Shown one piece after another: positions 21,291-28,712 of a DNA stretch of 41,981 nucleotides. This stretch comes from a virus: positions 1-41,981 of the IMG/VR virus record IMGVR_UViG_3300036800_000051; one strand, 5' to 3'. Below the pieces are notes generated by a model. It was not told the DNA's origin. It was given only the letters and a program-made list of their open reading frames with translations, and searched no databases. The position numbers and the translations under genes are program-made. Every line of letters begins with the position of its first letter. Position 1 is the stretch's first letter.

Positions 21291-21359
21291 GTCCTCCGTC
21301 GTGTCCGGCTGATTTAGGACAGGGATCTGAAGTGAAATGGTTCCTATAGGTCATTCCCC

Positions 21360-21995
21360 CTAGGTGGTGACCGTGTCGCGTTCAAGATCGCTGTAGAGGC
21401 GCAGAATCTCGCGCGCCCATTCAAGTTTGTCCAGCACCCGCTGCCCAGTCGGATGGCGGCTGCTCCAAAGCTCAAGATTCTCGATGCGGTTGTCGCTTCT
21501 CACGCCGTTCCGGTGATGGACGGTTTCATCGGACAGCAGCGGGCGACCGAGGTGAGCTTCCATGACGACTCGATGTTCGGGCCTATTGTGGCCCTGGCCA
21601 ACTGAGACAACTCGGTATCCGTTCTGGTCGGTGTAGCCGGTGCCTTTAGGCGCAATTCGTAGCAAAACAGGACCAGGCGTTCCCGTCCTACGTACGCGCT
21701 GGTAGTGCAGGCCACAGAAGCCATTGGCATACAGGACACGCTCGCAGCCCTCCACACCACACAGCTTCGTAGACATATCCCCCGCCTTGCGCTGATGCTG
21801 GTAATGCAACTGGCAGTACCCGCGTGCAAAGTGGGTCCGTTCACAGTTAGCCACGGAACAGGGCTTCTGGGATCGCTTGGCCTTTCCGCCTTGGACAATG
21901 CGCTGGTAGTGCTTAGCGCAATAGCCACGCGCAACGTGCGTGTTTGAGCAATCGGCAACCGAGCAGCCACTCACAGTCAGCCAATGATAGTGCAC
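21360..21995 (-). CDS. HNH homing endonuclease with three zinc knuckles
   Basis: 211 residues from GTG 21995, starting right after the stop of the tail propeller gene. The N-terminal half has three tandem units with the exact spacing C-x4-C-x9-C-x2-H (residues ~11-29, 46-64 and 79-97). These are DNA-binding knuckles. The C-terminal half carries the HNH_3-type core [33 protein letters not shown]. It is a free-standing homing endonuclease wedged between two structural genes, and the gene after it lacks a normal start. Lateral transfer is likely. Confidence 0.85.
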   Translation of the reverse strand: MHYHWLTVSGCSVADCSNTHVARGYCAKHYQRIVQGGKAKRSQKPCSVANCERTHFARGYCQLHYQHQRKAGDMSTKLCGVEGCERVLYANGFCGLHYQRVRRTGTPGPVLLRIAPKGTGYTDQNGYRVVSVGQGHNRPEHRVVMEAHLGRPLLSDETVHHRNGVRSDNRIENLELWSSRHPTGQRVLDKLEWAREILRLYSDLERDTVTT

Positions 21996-23438
21996 TCACT
22001 GGACGACTGTGTCGCGTCGATCGTGCAAAATCATCAGGTAAGAATCAACCGTGTCCGCGGTGTTCGACGTAGCACCGAACACCATGCTGAACGCGTTAGC
22101 AACACCAAGCGTGTAAACCCGCCCTCTGAGGATCGAGGCCGCGCCGCCAAACAACTGCGGTCCGCCGAACGGCTGCGAGCCACCAAAGTTCGTGCCCGCC
22201 ACACTCGCGAACACGTTCGACCGGATCAAAGTCTCCGTGCCCGCGAAATCCTTGGCGAGACTGAAATCAACGGTCCCCTGCCCGTCGAAACGGACCTGGC
22301 GAAGCCGTTTGCGGTAGTACGGGGTCGGAAACAAACGCCGGCGGAAATAGGACGGGGATTGCCACGGCCCCCGCCATATCCAAGTGAAGTTGGTGCCGTT
22401 GTCCTGGTTTACTCCCGGGACGAAACACTGGTCCACGATCGCTGAGGTCGCCTTCCCGGAATACAGCTGAGCAGAGCCGACGGGATGCCACACCGCGAAC
22501 TGGTTAGACCCAAACGAATGCCGCCACCACGAATTCAGCGTGGTGTCCCAGTCCAGGGTCGTGTCGTTTGACCCTCCACCCGTCCCCGCTACGCTGAGGT
22601 AGTAGTGCCCGTTGAAGTACACGCCCGCGGCCTGGGTTCTTTGCCCGCCGACCTGATCGATCGTGGGCTGGATAATGTCCGAGATCGGCTCTAGCTTCGA
22701 CCCGTTCGTCAGATACACACCACGATCCTCTGACAAAAAGTAAGTGCCCAAAGGTCCGGATTTCATCGTCCGGTGCGCCACACACCCAATCTGATTCGAC
22801 AGCTCGCGGATCGACGGAGCAGCCGTGTCCGCGATGATCCAGATCTTCCTCGGCTTAGCTACGAGAACATAGTTCCCGACCCGGCCAAGCGCGGTGATCG
22901 CTCCACCGTCCCCTGGATCAAAGTCCGCGAAGCCCGCGCCCGTAAGACTTGCAGGATCCCAATTGGTGGGATCAGCTAAAGCTGACCAAAAGACCCGCGA
23001 CGGCGTAGCCGCAACACCGCTGATGAAGACTTGATTATTGGCGTAGACGCAATATTTGCCATTGGGGACGGCTACGGTGCCGGTTGCATTTGTCCAGCTG
23101 CCGAGTGTCCCGCTCCCACTTCCCTGTACTGGCGTATCGAGGGAATTGATGCCGTAGAGCGGCCCTTGGCCAGAGACGATCGGAGCCGACACAAATTCCC
23201 AGCGAGCGTTACTCGTAAGCCCGGTTTTGATGCTGGTTACAGCGCCCCCGGTGCTGACCGCGACTAAGGTCGTCCCCGTAGCCCCAATCAAGACCGATGG
23301 TGTAACAGATTCCAGCGGAAACAAAGACGTAAGCGCGCTCGCTGGAGTCGCGAACGTGTTCAAGCCATTCCGTTTGACGATCGCCCCGGCAACAGTCCCC
23401 TGAACGTTTGAGAGGTCGCGACTGGGAAGAGGACCCAA
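21996..23438 (-). CDS. Tail propeller/tubular protein, frame break at 5' end
   Basis: 480 residues from TTG 23438, but coding sequence extends further up: FYTNFSQGLNTKSAPYLLD reads in frame to about 23500. The ATG at 23517, with a good GGGGG ribosome site, enters in another frame and stops after eight codons (MAVPLFLH). One extra T in GTTTC would explain it; without it the protein would start MAVPLFYTNFSQGLN. The body looks like a beta-propeller tail protein (FWSALADPTNWDPASL, YVLVAKPRKIWII), similar in size to podovirus tail-tubular B proteins. It lies directly after an HNH gene. Confidence 0.7.
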   Translation of the reverse strand: MGPLPSRDLSNVQGTVAGAIVKRNGLNTFATPASALTSLFPLESVTPSVLIGATGTTLVAVSTGGAVTSIKTGLTSNARWEFVSAPIVSGQGPLYGINSLDTPVQGSGSGTLGSWTNATGTVAVPNGKYCVYANNQVFISGVAATPSRVFWSALADPTNWDPASLTGAGFADFDPGDGGAITALGRVGNYVLVAKPRKIWIIADTAAPSIRELSNQIGCVAHRTMKSGPLGTYFLSEDRGVYLTNGSKLEPISDIIQPTIDQVGGQRTQAAGVYFNGHYYLSVAGTGGGSNDTTLDWDTTLNSWWRHSFGSNQFAVWHPVGSAQLYSGKATSAIVDQCFVPGVNQDNGTNFTWIWRGPWQSPSYFRRRLFPTPYYRKRLRQVRFDGQGTVDFSLAKDFAGTETLIRSNVFASVAGTNFGGSQPFGGPQLFGGAASILRGRVYTLGVANAFSMVFGATSNTADTVDSYLMILHDRRDTVVQ

Positions 23439-23523
23439 GCCCTCATCAAGCAGGTAGGGAGCAGATTTCGTGTTCAGCCCCTGGGAGAAGTTAGTGTAGA
23501 AACAAAGGGACAGCCATCCCTGA

Positions 23524-24144
23524 TCACCCCCTTAGCGCGCTGATACGCGCATCGGAAACGCCAAACTTGTACGCAAGTTCTCTGCCGCTGCCGTAGTAAC
23601 GCGACGCAGCTCTGATCTCTGCAATCTCCTGCTCTGTCAGCGGCGTCTTGCGCTCTGGCATCGAGGGTCCGGTCCAGATGCGTTCGGGAGCGACGAAGCC
23701 TTCGGCGGGAAGAACGTCCCTCCATGTTTTGCCCGCACGAATTGCCGCGACATTCATCTCTGAGATCCCGTACCGTGCGGCAAGCATGCGACGGGGGACC
23801 CACGGCTGCGCCTTGATCTCAGCTACTTGCTCACGCGTAACCCTTGCAAGGCGCCCGCGCTGGACATTTCCCGCTGGACGCGCCAATACGAGATGGTCAG
23901 GATTTACGCACCGACGATGCCGACAATCATTTCCGCCGGGACAAGTTACGTCAGCGTTGTGGCACATATGGTCTAGCTGCATGCCTTTCGGGACTGGTCC
24001 GTGAACCTGCTCCCAATACCACCGATGAGCGGTGTAAACCTTGTCGCCACGACGGACCCGACCGTATCCGTTGCGAGTTCCCCACTGCCAGATCCAGCAT
24101 CCCGTTTCAGGGTCGACAGCGTACTCGGTATCCTGCTGCTGCAT
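23524..24144 (-). CDS. HNH homing endonuclease
   Basis: 206 residues from ATG 24144; a GTG at 24204 lies inside the conserved RNA element and is less likely. The N-terminal part has a GCWIWQWGTRNGYGRVR segment typical of phage HNH_3 proteins. The HNH core follows: HRWYWEQVHGPVPKGM, LDHMCHN, CRHRRCVNPDHLVLA, with Cys ligands. Two C-terminal helix-turn-helix repeats (EQVAEIKAQPWVPRRMLAAR and EQEIAEIRAASRYYGSG) resemble the NUMOD/HTH modules that give site specificity. It is wedged between the adaptor and tail genes. Confidence 0.85.
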   Translation of the reverse strand: MQQQDTEYAVDPETGCWIWQWGTRNGYGRVRRGDKVYTAHRWYWEQVHGPVPKGMQLDHMCHNADVTCPGGNDCRHRRCVNPDHLVLARPAGNVQRGRLARVTREQVAEIKAQPWVPRRMLAARYGISEMNVAAIRAGKTWRDVLPAEGFVAPERIWTGPSMPERKTPLTEQEIAEIRAASRYYGSGRELAYKFGVSDARISALRG

Positions 24145-24196
24145 CGAAGATACCCCTTCGGTGTCATGCCCCGGGCCGTTCACGCGGTGCCGGGGC
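24145..24196 (-). ncRNA. Two-hairpin leader RNA element, copy 2
   Basis: Minus strand. Hairpin 1: GCCCCGG (24196-24190) with CCGGGGC (24174-24168), the same CA/C internal loop as copy 1, inner stem CCG/CGG and loop CGTGAA. Hairpin 2: CGAAG (24160-24156), loop GGGTAT, CTTCG (24149-24145), ending directly before the HNH ATG and covering its GAAGGGG ribosome site. Compared with copy 1, base pairs in the outer, inner and second stems have changed on both sides. Confidence 0.6.
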
Positions 24197-24217
24197 GCTT
24201 TCACTACATTCTACCTG

Positions 24218-24880
24218 CTAGTAGCCCCATTCGCTGCCGTACACGGACCAGCCCCGCCCGGCGAGCGACCGGCCACCATCCCACATGCCCGCCAACTGGG
24301 TGGGAGCGTCGTCGTTGGGGAATTTCACATCCGCGGAAAACTCAGCCAAACCCTTGTCATACAACGCCTGCCACTGCTGAGCGGTCGTGGGATCATCCTC
24401 TGCCCGGTAGCACTCCGCTACAGCACTGTAGATCAGCAGGTTGTGATAGTCGGCCGGGATTGTCGGCACATCCGTATCGTTCGCCAGGACTGCTGGAAGC
24501 TTCCAGTAGCGGACTTCGATCGGATATGGCTGATCCGGCGTCGGGTACAGGTGAACGTTCGCGGCGTCCAGCGCATAGTAGGTCGGCGCGCCGGAGCTGT
24601 TGATGCTCCGGTCGATGTCTCGGAGGCTGACCGCGAACATTTCCTGCTGGCGGCTCGTGTCCCGAACCGACCGGACCCGGGCGAAATCGGTGGGGAGGGC
24701 GTAGAGGTTGGTGCCGGCGATCGTGCTGTAGTCGTTCGTCGACTCGTCGACGTAATAGTCGACACGCCTGATCATGTTGAAGTACGCGTTGTTCACGTAC
24801 GCGGTGATTCTGCTGGCCCCGAAGTAGGTGGGATCGAACCCGCAGTTCATCACCTCAGTGCGAATCTCTAGAAGCTGCAA
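24218..24880 (-). CDS. Head-tail adaptor (connector) protein
   Basis: 220 residues. The start (MQLLEIRTEVMNCGFDPTYF, ITAYVNNAYFNMIRRVDYY) and the centre (LYALPTDFARVRSVRDTS, VHLYPTPDQPYPIEVRYWK) follow the podovirus adaptor pattern (T7 gp11-like or P22 gp4-like): helical ends with a small beta domain. LLIYSAVAECYRAEDDP near the C-terminus is a helix common to the family. It would join portal and tail. Its place between capsid and tail genes agrees. Confidence 0.7.
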   Translation of the reverse strand: MQLLEIRTEVMNCGFDPTYFGASRITAYVNNAYFNMIRRVDYYVDESTNDYSTIAGTNLYALPTDFARVRSVRDTSRQQEMFAVSLRDIDRSINSSGAPTYYALDAANVHLYPTPDQPYPIEVRYWKLPAVLANDTDVPTIPADYHNLLIYSAVAECYRAEDDPTTAQQWQALYDKGLAEFSADVKFPNDDAPTQLAGMWDGGRSLAGRGWSVYGSEWGY

Positions 24881-25058
24881 GACGCCTCCTCTGCGATGCT
24901 CGTAGAGCCCGGTTCAACTGCGCTTTGTCTGAGCCCTTCCCGGAATGCTTCACGCCCGTCCTAGGGATCAACCGTCCGCACCCCACACACACCAGAGCGG
25001 GAACCAGGGCCGTGTCGTCGGGCACCATCGGACCCTGGCAAGCGTTACACGCTGTCAT
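24855..25058 (-). CDS. 67-aa zinc-ribbon protein
   Basis: ATG 25058. The product opens MTACNACQGPMVPDD and continues LVCVGCGRLIPRTG, two CxxC pairs ~19 residues apart, then a basic helix (KAQLNRALRASQRRRLAASR). The gene overlaps its neighbours on both sides (14 and 26 bases), so it belongs to the structural operon. The ribbon plus basic tail may bind DNA. The frame reaches 25232 upstream, but that is shadow. Confidence 0.55.
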   Translation of the reverse strand: MTACNACQGPMVPDDTALVPALVCVGCGRLIPRTGVKHSGKGSDKAQLNRALRASQRRRLAASRDSH

Positions 25059-25530
25059 TCGGCTTGTTCGGGAAGAACGACCTGCCCTTATACCGCTCCC
25101 CGAGATCTCGCCTGAGAGCGTGAGCGGCCTGCTCCCCCAGCTCCCCGAGCTGCTCGTGAAACCGCTCCCGGCTCTGCTTCCTGGCTTCAAGCGTGGCTTT
25201 CTCGAGCTCGTCGGCATAGTGATACTTGCCACGCCCTTGAGGATCGATCCGCTCGATCCGTTTCACCACCCTCTGATCCAAACCCGCCCATGTTCCCGAC
25301 GCCGTCTGATACGCCTGCACTGTGAGCACCAGATGCGTTTCCCGGCCGTCGTCTGATTCGTGGTAAACGCACCAGAACGGTGGGTTGCCGTTCTCCGCGA
25401 ACCGGACCTTCAGCCCCTTGTCGATCCGTTTCAGGTCGGCAGCTACCGATGATGCGTCGGCGCTGATGAGCACGAACCGGCCGTCGCCGGCTTGGCGGAT
25501 CTGTTCGACTGTGGCCGGTTCGATGCGCAC
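25045..25530 (-). CDS. Uncharacterised head-region protein, 161 aa
   Basis: The N-terminal two-thirds are alpha/beta: RFVLISADASSVAADLKRID, LKVRFAENGNPPFWCVYHE, THLVLTVQAYQTASGTWAG. A long charged helix, LEKATLEARKQSRERFHEQL, closes the protein. Proteins of this plan lie between capsid and adaptor genes in podovirus-like maps and are not characterised. Could be a minor head or assembly factor. No catalytic motif seen. Confidence 0.6.
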   Translation of the reverse strand: MRIEPATVEQIRQAGDGRFVLISADASSVAADLKRIDKGLKVRFAENGNPPFWCVYHESDDGRETHLVLTVQAYQTASGTWAGLDQRVVKRIERIDPQGRGKYHYADELEKATLEARKQSRERFHEQLGELGEQAAHALRRDLGERYKGRSFFPNKPNDSV

Positions 25531-25531
25531 G

Positions 25532-25858
25532 TCAATACCCGAACGCCGTGACCTGGAACGTTGACGTCGACAGGCTCAGCGTGCTGCCCATCTCCGCGGC
25601 GCCGGCGAACACCTTCAGCTTCTGGTTAGGAATGTCGTAGTAAACCTCCGACGGGCTGTTCGCGCCGATCACCTTCCCAGACGAGATCGCGAACACCACC
25701 GTCCCCAACCCCAGCTGAGCGGGCGTCAGAGCACTCCCGCCCGTGGGATAGGACGAATCTCCGACAATGTCGGTGTTCGTGACCTTCAGGCTCCCCACGG
25801 ACGCATCGGACGTGGATTGCGAGTTGCTGGTGTTGCGAGTAATTGCTCCAAGTGCCAT
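25532..25858 (-). CDS. Capsid decoration or head-fibre protein candidate
   Basis: 108 residues from ATG 25858 after an AAGGAGCCTTC ribosome site. The open frame extends to 26002 but overlaps the capsid gene and lacks signals. The sequence is Ser/Thr-rich and beta-type (SLKVTNTDIVGDSSYPTGGS, GLGTVVFAISSGKVIG, LSLSTSTFQVTAFGY). Lying right after the major capsid gene and its terminator hairpin, it fits a decoration or head-fibre protein. No homologue is recognised with certainty. Confidence 0.55.
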   Translation of the reverse strand: MALGAITRNTSNSQSTSDASVGSLKVTNTDIVGDSSYPTGGSALTPAQLGLGTVVFAISSGKVIGANSPSEVYYDIPNQKLKVFAGAAEMGSTLSLSTSTFQVTAFGY

Positions 25859-25892
25859 GAAGGCTCCTTCCGGGTCAGAGGAAAACCGGTAA

Positions 25893-25922
25893 GCGGGCGG
25901 CCAGCCGAAGCTGACCGCCCGC
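25893..25922 (-). terminator. Terminator hairpin after the capsid gene
   Basis: Minus strand GCGGGCGGTCAGC-TTCG-GCTGGCCGCCCGC: a 13-bp stem (one G-T wobble) with a stable UUCG loop, followed by TTACCGGTTTTCC. It would partly stop or stabilise the transcript just after the major capsid gene and so raise capsid mRNA over downstream genes. Confidence 0.7.
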
Positions 25923-25934
25923 AGTACTACATGC

Positions 25935-27221
25935 TCAGGTGCGAACCACTGGGACGTCGTCGTTGATGTTGATGAACTTGCCGTTCCGGTTCGGAGCGAC
26001 ACAGGTCAACACGGCATCCCAAACCATCCAGGCTTGCCACACGCGAGCCTTCGTGCCCAGCGACGAGCCGTCCTTGAGATACAGGATCGAGCCCTTCCCA
26101 TCAGGCGCTTCGAGCCAGTCCGGGGGGCCGAGCTGCGCCCACGCGAAGGACTGCTTGTTGATCAGGAATCCCTGGCCGGCGGGGCAGTCCACGTCGGCGA
26201 GCATCGGGATCGGTGTCCCACCCGCGGACACGGGGATTGCTCCCGCGTACCCGCCTTCGGGCTTGGTGACATTCCCGTCGTTCCAGCGCATCTGCGACGT
26301 GAACGTGTTTGCCAACCGGCGCTGACCTCCGAGGGTCAGCATCCCGAGTTCCGGGGTTTTCCCGGACCGCTGACGGATCGTCTGCGCCAACGCCATGATC
26401 CCGTCCGTCGAGGGGTTCGCCTGACCGAAGTCCTTGACGTTCGAATCCCAGAACGGGTTGGTGGACGAGTTGATCTGATGCAACGTCCGAGACGTCGAGC
26501 AGATGTTGCGCAGCCCGTCGGACTCCTGGGAGCGATCCCCGGAGACATACACCCCGTAGGTGTTATCGACGCTGATCGCCGCACCCGAGATCGTCACGTT
26601 CGCGACCGTCTGGTTGGCCGACGCCGGAGCACCCGTATAGGCGACCGCGGTGACGGTACGGCCCACCGCACCCGTGCCCGTGGCTCCCGAGGAACGAACG
26701 ATCACGTCGATCGGATCCCCGACCGCGACGAACTGACCCGAGTCCACGGCGAACGTGTTCACGGTCGCCTGGGTGGTCGTGCAGGACGCCAGGAGACCGT
26801 CCCCGGTGCCGTACACGATCCGGGTGACATCCTTCTTCATGTCCGTCAACGCCAGGTCCATTTCGAACGTGAGGGTCCGCACAAACGACCCCTCATCGGA
26901 CTTGGACTGCTTGATCGCCTGGTCGGACAGCTCGATGCCGGTGTCGAAATACTTCATTCCGACGATCCCGTCCAATGTGCCCTGCGTCCCCGCGGTGGCG
27001 AGCTGGCCGCCGTCGGTGACCGCACCACGCCCGCGGTTACGGGAGCTGTGGACCGGGAAGATCAACTGCCGGCCGAACCCGGTGAACGTGCCCAGCTGGT
27101 TCGCGTCGGTCTTGGTGATGATGTCGAGCATCTGGGTTTCCTGGTTGAGCTGCTCAACCCAAGGACCCCTGTAGACGTTTTTGAGCAGGGCGTCTACCCC
27201 TGTTAGGTTCTGCGTCGCCAT
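25935..27221 (-). CDS. Major capsid protein, HK97-like fold
   Basis: 428 residues. Helical N-terminal arm (MATQNLTGVDALLKNVYRG, WVEQLNQETQMLDIITK), then FGRQLIFPVHSSRNRGRGAV, the typical region before the E-loop. A central A domain follows with an Ala/Thr/Gly-rich insertion (AVDSGQFVAVGDPIDVIVRS). The C-terminal part is KTPELGMLTLGGQRRLA, and CVAPNRNGKFININDDVPV. It is preceded by a scaffold gene and followed by a terminator. The insertion at residues ~150-230 may be an I-domain-like or surface-exposed beta domain. Confidence 0.8.
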   Translation of the reverse strand: MATQNLTGVDALLKNVYRGPWVEQLNQETQMLDIITKTDANQLGTFTGFGRQLIFPVHSSRNRGRGAVTDGGQLATAGTQGTLDGIVGMKYFDTGIELSDQAIKQSKSDEGSFVRTLTFEMDLALTDMKKDVTRIVYGTGDGLLASCTTTQATVNTFAVDSGQFVAVGDPIDVIVRSSGATGTGAVGRTVTAVAYTGAPASANQTVANVTISGAAISVDNTYGVYVSGDRSQESDGLRNICSTSRTLHQINSSTNPFWDSNVKDFGQANPSTDGIMALAQTIRQRSGKTPELGMLTLGGQRRLANTFTSQMRWNDGNVTKPEGGYAGAIPVSAGGTPIPMLADVDCPAGQGFLINKQSFAWAQLGPPDWLEAPDGKGSILYLKDGSSLGTKARVWQAWMVWDAVLTCVAPNRNGKFININDDVPVVRT

Positions 27222-27243
27222 TTAGGCATCGCCTCTTTTCTTG

Positions 27244-27291
27244 GTACAGCGCTAGGGATTCATTGACTTCATGACCGCCCTAACGCTGTAC
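27244..27291 (-). promoter_or_regulatory. 14-bp hairpin before the capsid gene
   Basis: GTACAGCGTTAGGG pairs with CCCTAGCGCTGTAC (minus strand, 27291-27278 and 27257-27244) with one G-T wobble and a 20-nt loop, about 23 bases before the capsid ATG. No T-run follows. Its first arm overlaps the GCGTT arm of the adjacent RNA element, so the two folds exclude one another. Confidence 0.6.
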
Positions 27292-27343
27292 GCGAGATCC
27301 CCTGGCCCGTGAAGGCTGTAGAAGCGCCCTGGCGTTGGTTGGT
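27282..27343 (-). ncRNA. Scaffold-flanking RNA element, copy A
   Basis: Minus strand: CACCAA (27343-27338), stem AACGC (27336-27332) paired with GCGTT (27286-27282), CAGGG directly inside the 5' arm and CGTACA ending at the 3' arm. Copy B before the scaffold gene has GACGC/GCGTC instead, a compensatory change. The middle differs in sequence. It sits between the scaffold and capsid genes. Confidence 0.5.
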
Positions 27344-27354
27344 GCTGGTGCTGC

Positions 27355-28194
27355 TTATGCGCGATTGGAGTTCCTGAGGAACTCGATCGCTGCGTCTGTA
27401 ACGCGAGGATCCTCAATCGACTTGTGCTGCTCCGGGCTTACGTCCGGAACCCCGCCCGTCTCCGCGGGTGCGGGAGCGTCGACCTTGCCTTGCAGAACCG
27501 TTTTCTCATACTGGTTCTGCCACCGCTGAAGATCATCGTAGGCGCGGGGGATCGCGTTCATCGGATCAGACTCGATGTAGCGTCCCGCGAGCGTGTTGAT
27601 CAGCTCCTCGGTGTCCTTGTCAAACTCTCCGTGCTTGCCTTTCAGCTCGGAGAGTTGCCCTTCGATGAACTGGCTCGCCTCGGCCATCGCTGCCTGCTGA
27701 TCCTGCTGCTGGAAGCGACCGTCATACGCTTCGAACTTTGACATCAGCGGGCCGAGCTTGTCTTCCAGCAGCTTTTCGAACTGCTGTTGCGACGGGTCCT
27801 GAAACCCGTAGTCGTCCTGCTGGTCTTGCGGCTGCTGTTGTTGCTGCTGCTGGTCGGGAGTCAGCCCGTTTGCTTGGGAATAGCCTTCCCACCATTGCTT
27901 CATCGCCTGCGGATCAGCCATCGCCTGGAACAGCTGCACCGCATATGAAGCATCTTCCGGAGATAGCTGGCTCACCCCGGTTTCCGAGAACGGCTCCCAC
28001 TGCTTGCGGAACTCGGCCTGGTCCTGGAACCGTTTGGTTACCTGACCATCCCAGTCTCGGAAAACGGGCTCCACGTCGCCGCGAAGCTCCTCCGGGATTC
28101 TGTCGAGATACTCCTGGTAGGGAGCACCTTGTGTGCCTGGATCGCCCTGGCCCTCTTCGGGCTGTACGTCATCGGCGGGATCAGTGACGGACAC
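27355..28194 (-). CDS. Capsid scaffolding protein
   Basis: 279 residues from GTG 28194 (GAGGAG ribosome site eight bases upstream). The protein is very acidic and Gln-rich, mostly helical, with a poly-Gln run (DQQQQQQQPQDQQ) in the middle and a helical C-terminal third (QFIEGQLSELKGKHGEFDKD, NTLAGRYIESDPMNAI). Its location immediately before the major capsid gene, and this composition, are typical of scaffolding proteins that guide procapsid assembly and later leave. No protease gene is adjacent. Confidence 0.75.
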   Translation of the reverse strand: MSVTDPADDVQPEEGQGDPGTQGAPYQEYLDRIPEELRGDVEPVFRDWDGQVTKRFQDQAEFRKQWEPFSETGVSQLSPEDASYAVQLFQAMADPQAMKQWWEGYSQANGLTPDQQQQQQQPQDQQDDYGFQDPSQQQFEKLLEDKLGPLMSKFEAYDGRFQQQDQQAAMAEASQFIEGQLSELKGKHGEFDKDTEELINTLAGRYIESDPMNAIPRAYDDLQRWQNQYEKTVLQGKVDAPAPAETGGVPDVSPEQHKSIEDPRVTDAAIEFLRNSNRA

Positions 28195-28210
28195 CCATCA
28201 CTCCTCTCTC

Positions 28211-28271
28211 GACGCTGTAGCGTGCGGCTGTGGCCTTGGCTCCTGGCCGCTGCCCCTGGCGTCTATTGGTG
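28211..28271 (-). ncRNA. Scaffold-flanking RNA element, copy B
   Basis: Minus strand: CACCAA (28271-28266), GACGC (28263-28259) paired with GCGTC (28215-28211), CAGGG after the first arm, CGCTACA before the second, and an inner GCGGC/GCCGC stem. It ends just upstream of the scaffold ribosome site (GAGGAG). See copy A at 27282-27343. Confidence 0.5.
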
Positions 28272-28276
28272 TTGGG

Positions 28277-28465
28277 CTACTTCTCGGAAGCTTTGCGAAT
28301 GAGACGCTGAGCCTTTTTCTCCGCGCCATTCAGGTCCTTCGGCTCCGGCCCTTCGTCCTCGTCGGCGACGTCTTTGCGCTGAGCGGTTTTCAGCTTGTCC
28401 AGCGCGGACTGCACGTCGGCGATGAGAGCGTCAACGTCCTTGTCTTCGGTGCTCTCAGTTGCCAT
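28277..28465 (-). CDS. Small acidic helical protein
   Basis: 62 residues, highly charged: MATESTEDKDVDALIADVQS, then a helix LDKLKTAQRK, an acidic run (DVADEDEGPEPKD) and a basic tail (EKKAQRLIRKASEK). The sequence looks disordered or helical only. Situated before the scaffold gene, it could be a minor scaffold or assembly accessory. Function not determined. Confidence 0.55.
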   Translation of the reverse strand: MATESTEDKDVDALIADVQSALDKLKTAQRKDVADEDEGPEPKDLNGAEKKAQRLIRKASEK

Positions 28466-28712
28466 ACACGCCCCCGGTGATCTTCACCGTCGACCGGCCC
28501 TGAGACTGCAACCACAACGGCCCCGTCGTGAATGCCTGCGAGCTGCCGACCGTGATCGGGGTTGACGGACCGTTCAGCGCCGTCAAATAGTTCAACGTTG
28601 CCGCCGAACCCGTGATGTTCGCGACCGTGACCGTGTCCCCCGGGTTGATCTGCACCGGAACGAAATCGGACTGGTCAGAGTCGTTGTCGCCAATGTCGAG
28701 CTGGAGGCCCAT
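28455..28712 (-). CDS. Stand-alone spike-anchor-like beta protein
   Basis: 85 residues, all beta-type: VPVQINPGDTVTVANITGSA, VGSSQAFTTGPLWLQSQGRS, TVKITGG. It shares a plan with the N-terminal ~85 residues of both spike genes (33721-36855): a V-P-I/V-x-P start, G-S-A/T-x-x-V-x-N/T, S-Q-x-F-T-x-P-x-W-L, then V-x-V/I. It may be the virion-side partner or a free copy of that anchor domain. ATG 28712 overlaps the upstream stop by one base (TGATG). Confidence 0.6.
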   Translation of the reverse strand: MGLQLDIGDNDSDQSDFVPVQINPGDTVTVANITGSAATLNYLTALNGPSTPITVGSSQAFTTGPLWLQSQGRSTVKITGGVYGN

